DNA of 7,425 bases. Source: Bacteroidetes bacterium CG2_30_32_10. GTDB lineage: Bacteria; Bacteroidota; Bacteroidia; Bacteroidales; CG2-30-32-10. Below the pieces are notes generated by a model. It worked only from the letters and a program-made list of their open reading frames with translations. It did not search any database and had not been told where the DNA came from. A program made the translations under genes and the position numbers. Below, in pieces: positions 6,199 through 7,425 of this stretch; the first letter of the stretch is position 1; the number at the start of each line of letters is the position of its first letter. Where the stretch lies: NCBI GenBank assembly GCA_001872995.1, contig MNXO01000131.1:1-7425 (forward strand). Reading direction: 5' to 3'.

Positions 6199-6549
6199 AT
6201 GCAAGTACAAGTAGTAAAATCTAAAATACATCGGGTAAAAGTTACCGAGGCCGACTTAAATTATATTGGTAGCATTACCATTGATGAAAATTTAATGGAA
6301 GCTGCTAATATCATTGAAGGAGAAAAAGTTCAGATTGTAAATGTGAACAACGGAGAAAGACTAGAAACATACGTAATTAATGGTACAAGAGGTTCTGGCG
6401 AAGTATGTTTAAATGGACCTGCTGCAAGAAGAGTCTCCGTTAATGATATCATCATTATCATTTCTTATGGTATTATGGATTTTGAAGAAGCGAAGTCCTT
6501 TAAACCTTCTCTTATTTTTCCTAACGAAAAAACCAATCAACTAAAATAA
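6199..6549 (+). CDS. panD: Aspartate 1-decarboxylase precursor (pyruvoyl-dependent)
   Basis: This 116-residue proenzyme decarboxylates L-aspartate to beta-alanine, the substrate of PanC encoded just upstream. It self-cleaves at Gly24-Ser25 (within YIGSITID), and Ser25 becomes the catalytic pyruvoyl group. The residues known to matter in E. coli PanD are at identical positions: Lys9, Arg54, Tyr58 and Asn72, the last beginning NGPAAR at 72-77. Length is slightly below the E. coli enzyme (126). The PanZ/PanM maturation factor is a gammaproteobacterial feature, so self-maturation is assumed here. The gene lies 15 nt after panC and 6 nt before the next gene, indicating co-transcription. Confidence 0.97.
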   Translation: MQVQVVKSKIHRVKVTEADLNYIGSITIDENLMEAANIIEGEKVQIVNVNNGERLETYVINGTRGSGEVCLNGPAARRVSVNDIIIIISYGIMDFEEAKSFKPSLIFPNEKTNQLK

Positions 6550-6555
6550 CCTGAA

Positions 6556-7425
6556 TTGAAAAAGGTCTCTATAGCCCTTCTTAAAATTTTTATTCCCTTA
6601 GGATTAGGTGTCTTTTTAATTTGGTTAGCTTACCATCAATTAAAACCCGAAGAAATAGAACGAGCAAAAAATGCGATGTTTGAAATGAATAAATTTTATT
6701 TATTTCTCTCCATATTTTTTGGAATTATTAGCCATGCAAGTAGGGCTTGGAGATGGAAATATCCTATAGAAGCGTTAGGTTATTCTCCAAAATTTTGGAA
6801 CAGTTTTTTTACGGTAATGATTGGCTATTTCTCCAACCTTGGAATACCAAGAAGTGGAGAAGTATTGCGATGTGGATTAATGGCAAAATACGAAAACATG
6901 CCATTTAATAAATTAGTAGGAACTGTAATTGCTGAAAGAGTTACCGACTTTATCATATTATTTATTTCTATTTTTATTGCATTGTTTTTACAAGCGGGTA
7001 TTATCTTAGATTTTCTTGCCAAAGGAGAAGATAAATTTTCCTCATCTAAAATTCTTCTTCTTCTTATTGTCGTGGTAGGATTTATCGTTGGACTAATTAT
7101 AATTAAAAAATCGAATCATTTAGTTGCACAAAAAATAAGAGTGTTTTTAAGTGGAATATTAGAAGGTATTAAAATCCTATTCACGATGAAGCAAAAATGG
7201 CTGTATTTAGGACACACCTTATTTATTTGGATGATGTATTTTGCAATGTTTCGTATTACCTTTTACGCTTTACCAGAGTTAAACGCTGTTCCGCTATCTG
7301 GAATTTTTACTGCTTTTGTTGTTGGAGGATTAAGCATAACAGTAACCAATGGAGGAATTGGTGCATATCCTTTAGGAATAAGTGCGGTATTAGCTTTATA
7401 TGGATTAGCTGATGTTGGATATGGC
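6556..7425 (+). CDS. Lysylphosphatidylglycerol-synthase TM-domain family membrane protein (C-terminus cut)
   Basis: The frame is open from a TTG at 6556 to the window end (290 codons, no stop). It encodes a multi-pass inner-membrane protein with hydrophobic segments near residues 10-26, 47-60, 82-95, 130-155, 165-184, 217-238, 248-265 and 270-284. Family signatures of the LPG-synthase transmembrane (UPF0104/PF03706-type) proteins are visible: SNLGIPRSGEVLRCG at 93-107, GTVIAERVTDF at 122-132, and VTNGGIGAYPLGI at 263-275. Related full proteins are about 320-340 residues, so perhaps 30-50 residues are missing. There is no C-terminal aminoacyl-transfer domain in the visible part, so the substrate is unknown; lipid aminoacylation should not be assumed. 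TTG is preferred because the next in-frame ATG (6676, residue 41) would delete the first membrane segment. The 6-nt gap after panD argues for co-transcription. Confidence 0.85.
   Translation, partial: MKKVSIALLKIFIPLGLGVFLIWLAYHQLKPEEIERAKNAMFEMNKFYLFLSIFFGIISHASRAWRWKYPIEALGYSPKFWNSFFTVMIGYFSNLGIPRSGEVLRCGLMAKYENMPFNKLVGTVIAERVTDFIILFISIFIALFLQAGIILDFLAKGEDKFSSSKILLLLIVVVGFIVGLIIIKKSNHLVAQKIRVFLSGILEGIKILFTMKQKWLYLGHTLFIWMMYFAMFRITFYALPELNAVPLSGIFTAFVVGGLSITVTNGGIGAYPLGISAVLALYGLADVGYG

Noticed and set aside
6825..7022. Minus-strand open frame of 65 codons inside the LPG-synthase-TM-type gene
   Set aside because: It is antisense to family-signature residues of the membrane protein.
7197..7412. 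Plus-strand open frame of 71 codons at the right end
   Set aside because: It is an out-of-frame reading of the membrane-protein gene, whose own frame remains open to the window end and carries clear motifs.
1..7425. CRISPR array, insertion sequence, tRNA or phage genes
   Set aside because: I saw no spaced direct repeats, no transposase or integrase motifs, no terminal inverted repeats and no tRNA-like cloverleaf on reading both strands.

Overview
The window reads as chromosomal DNA of an AT-rich member of the Bacteroidota, probably a Flavobacteriales-type organism. This rests on four observations: coding regions lack clear Shine-Dalgarno sites; several gene starts are preceded by the Bacteroidota -7 box TAnnTTTG; there is a DUF4270 lipoprotein, a family I know only from this phylum; and a stand-alone half-length glycogen-synthase-like gene lies next to panC, an arrangement I recall from Flavobacteriia. 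The species assignment is inference. Every interpretable gene looks chromosomal and housekeeping-like. I see no IS element, phage gene, CRISPR array, tRNA or rRNA.

Left part (1-1184): the first 35 codons of an unidentified gene run leftward off the window edge. Divergent from it are cysC (APS kinase) and, coupled to it by a TGATG stop/start overlap, a small secreted or membrane protein with a TM2-like domain. Convergent with these, two bases away, is the end of a leftward three-gene unit (5201-1187). Its order of transcription is glycogen-synthase-like half protein, DUF4270 lipoprotein, then glmS. The junctions are 1 and 3 nt, and a good Bacteroidota promoter (TTG-N20-TATCTTTG) precedes the first gene.

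Right part (5344-7425): divergent from that unit, panC and panD are followed after 6 nt by a TTG-started multi-pass membrane protein of the lysylphosphatidylglycerol-synthase transmembrane family, which is cut by the window end. PanD makes beta-alanine and PanC joins it to pantoate, so together they supply pantothenate for coenzyme A. GlmS makes glucosamine-6-phosphate, the entry to UDP-GlcNAc, peptidoglycan and lipid A. The left unit therefore mixes envelope-precursor synthesis with an envelope lipoprotein and a degenerate glucan-synthase domain of unknown role.

The least explained part is the glgA-like/DUF4270 pair. The first is only the N-terminal half of a GT5 glycogen synthase and has lost the nucleotide-sugar loop motif. 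The second is an uncharacterised lipoprotein family. I found no convincing novel mobile, defence or RNA system.
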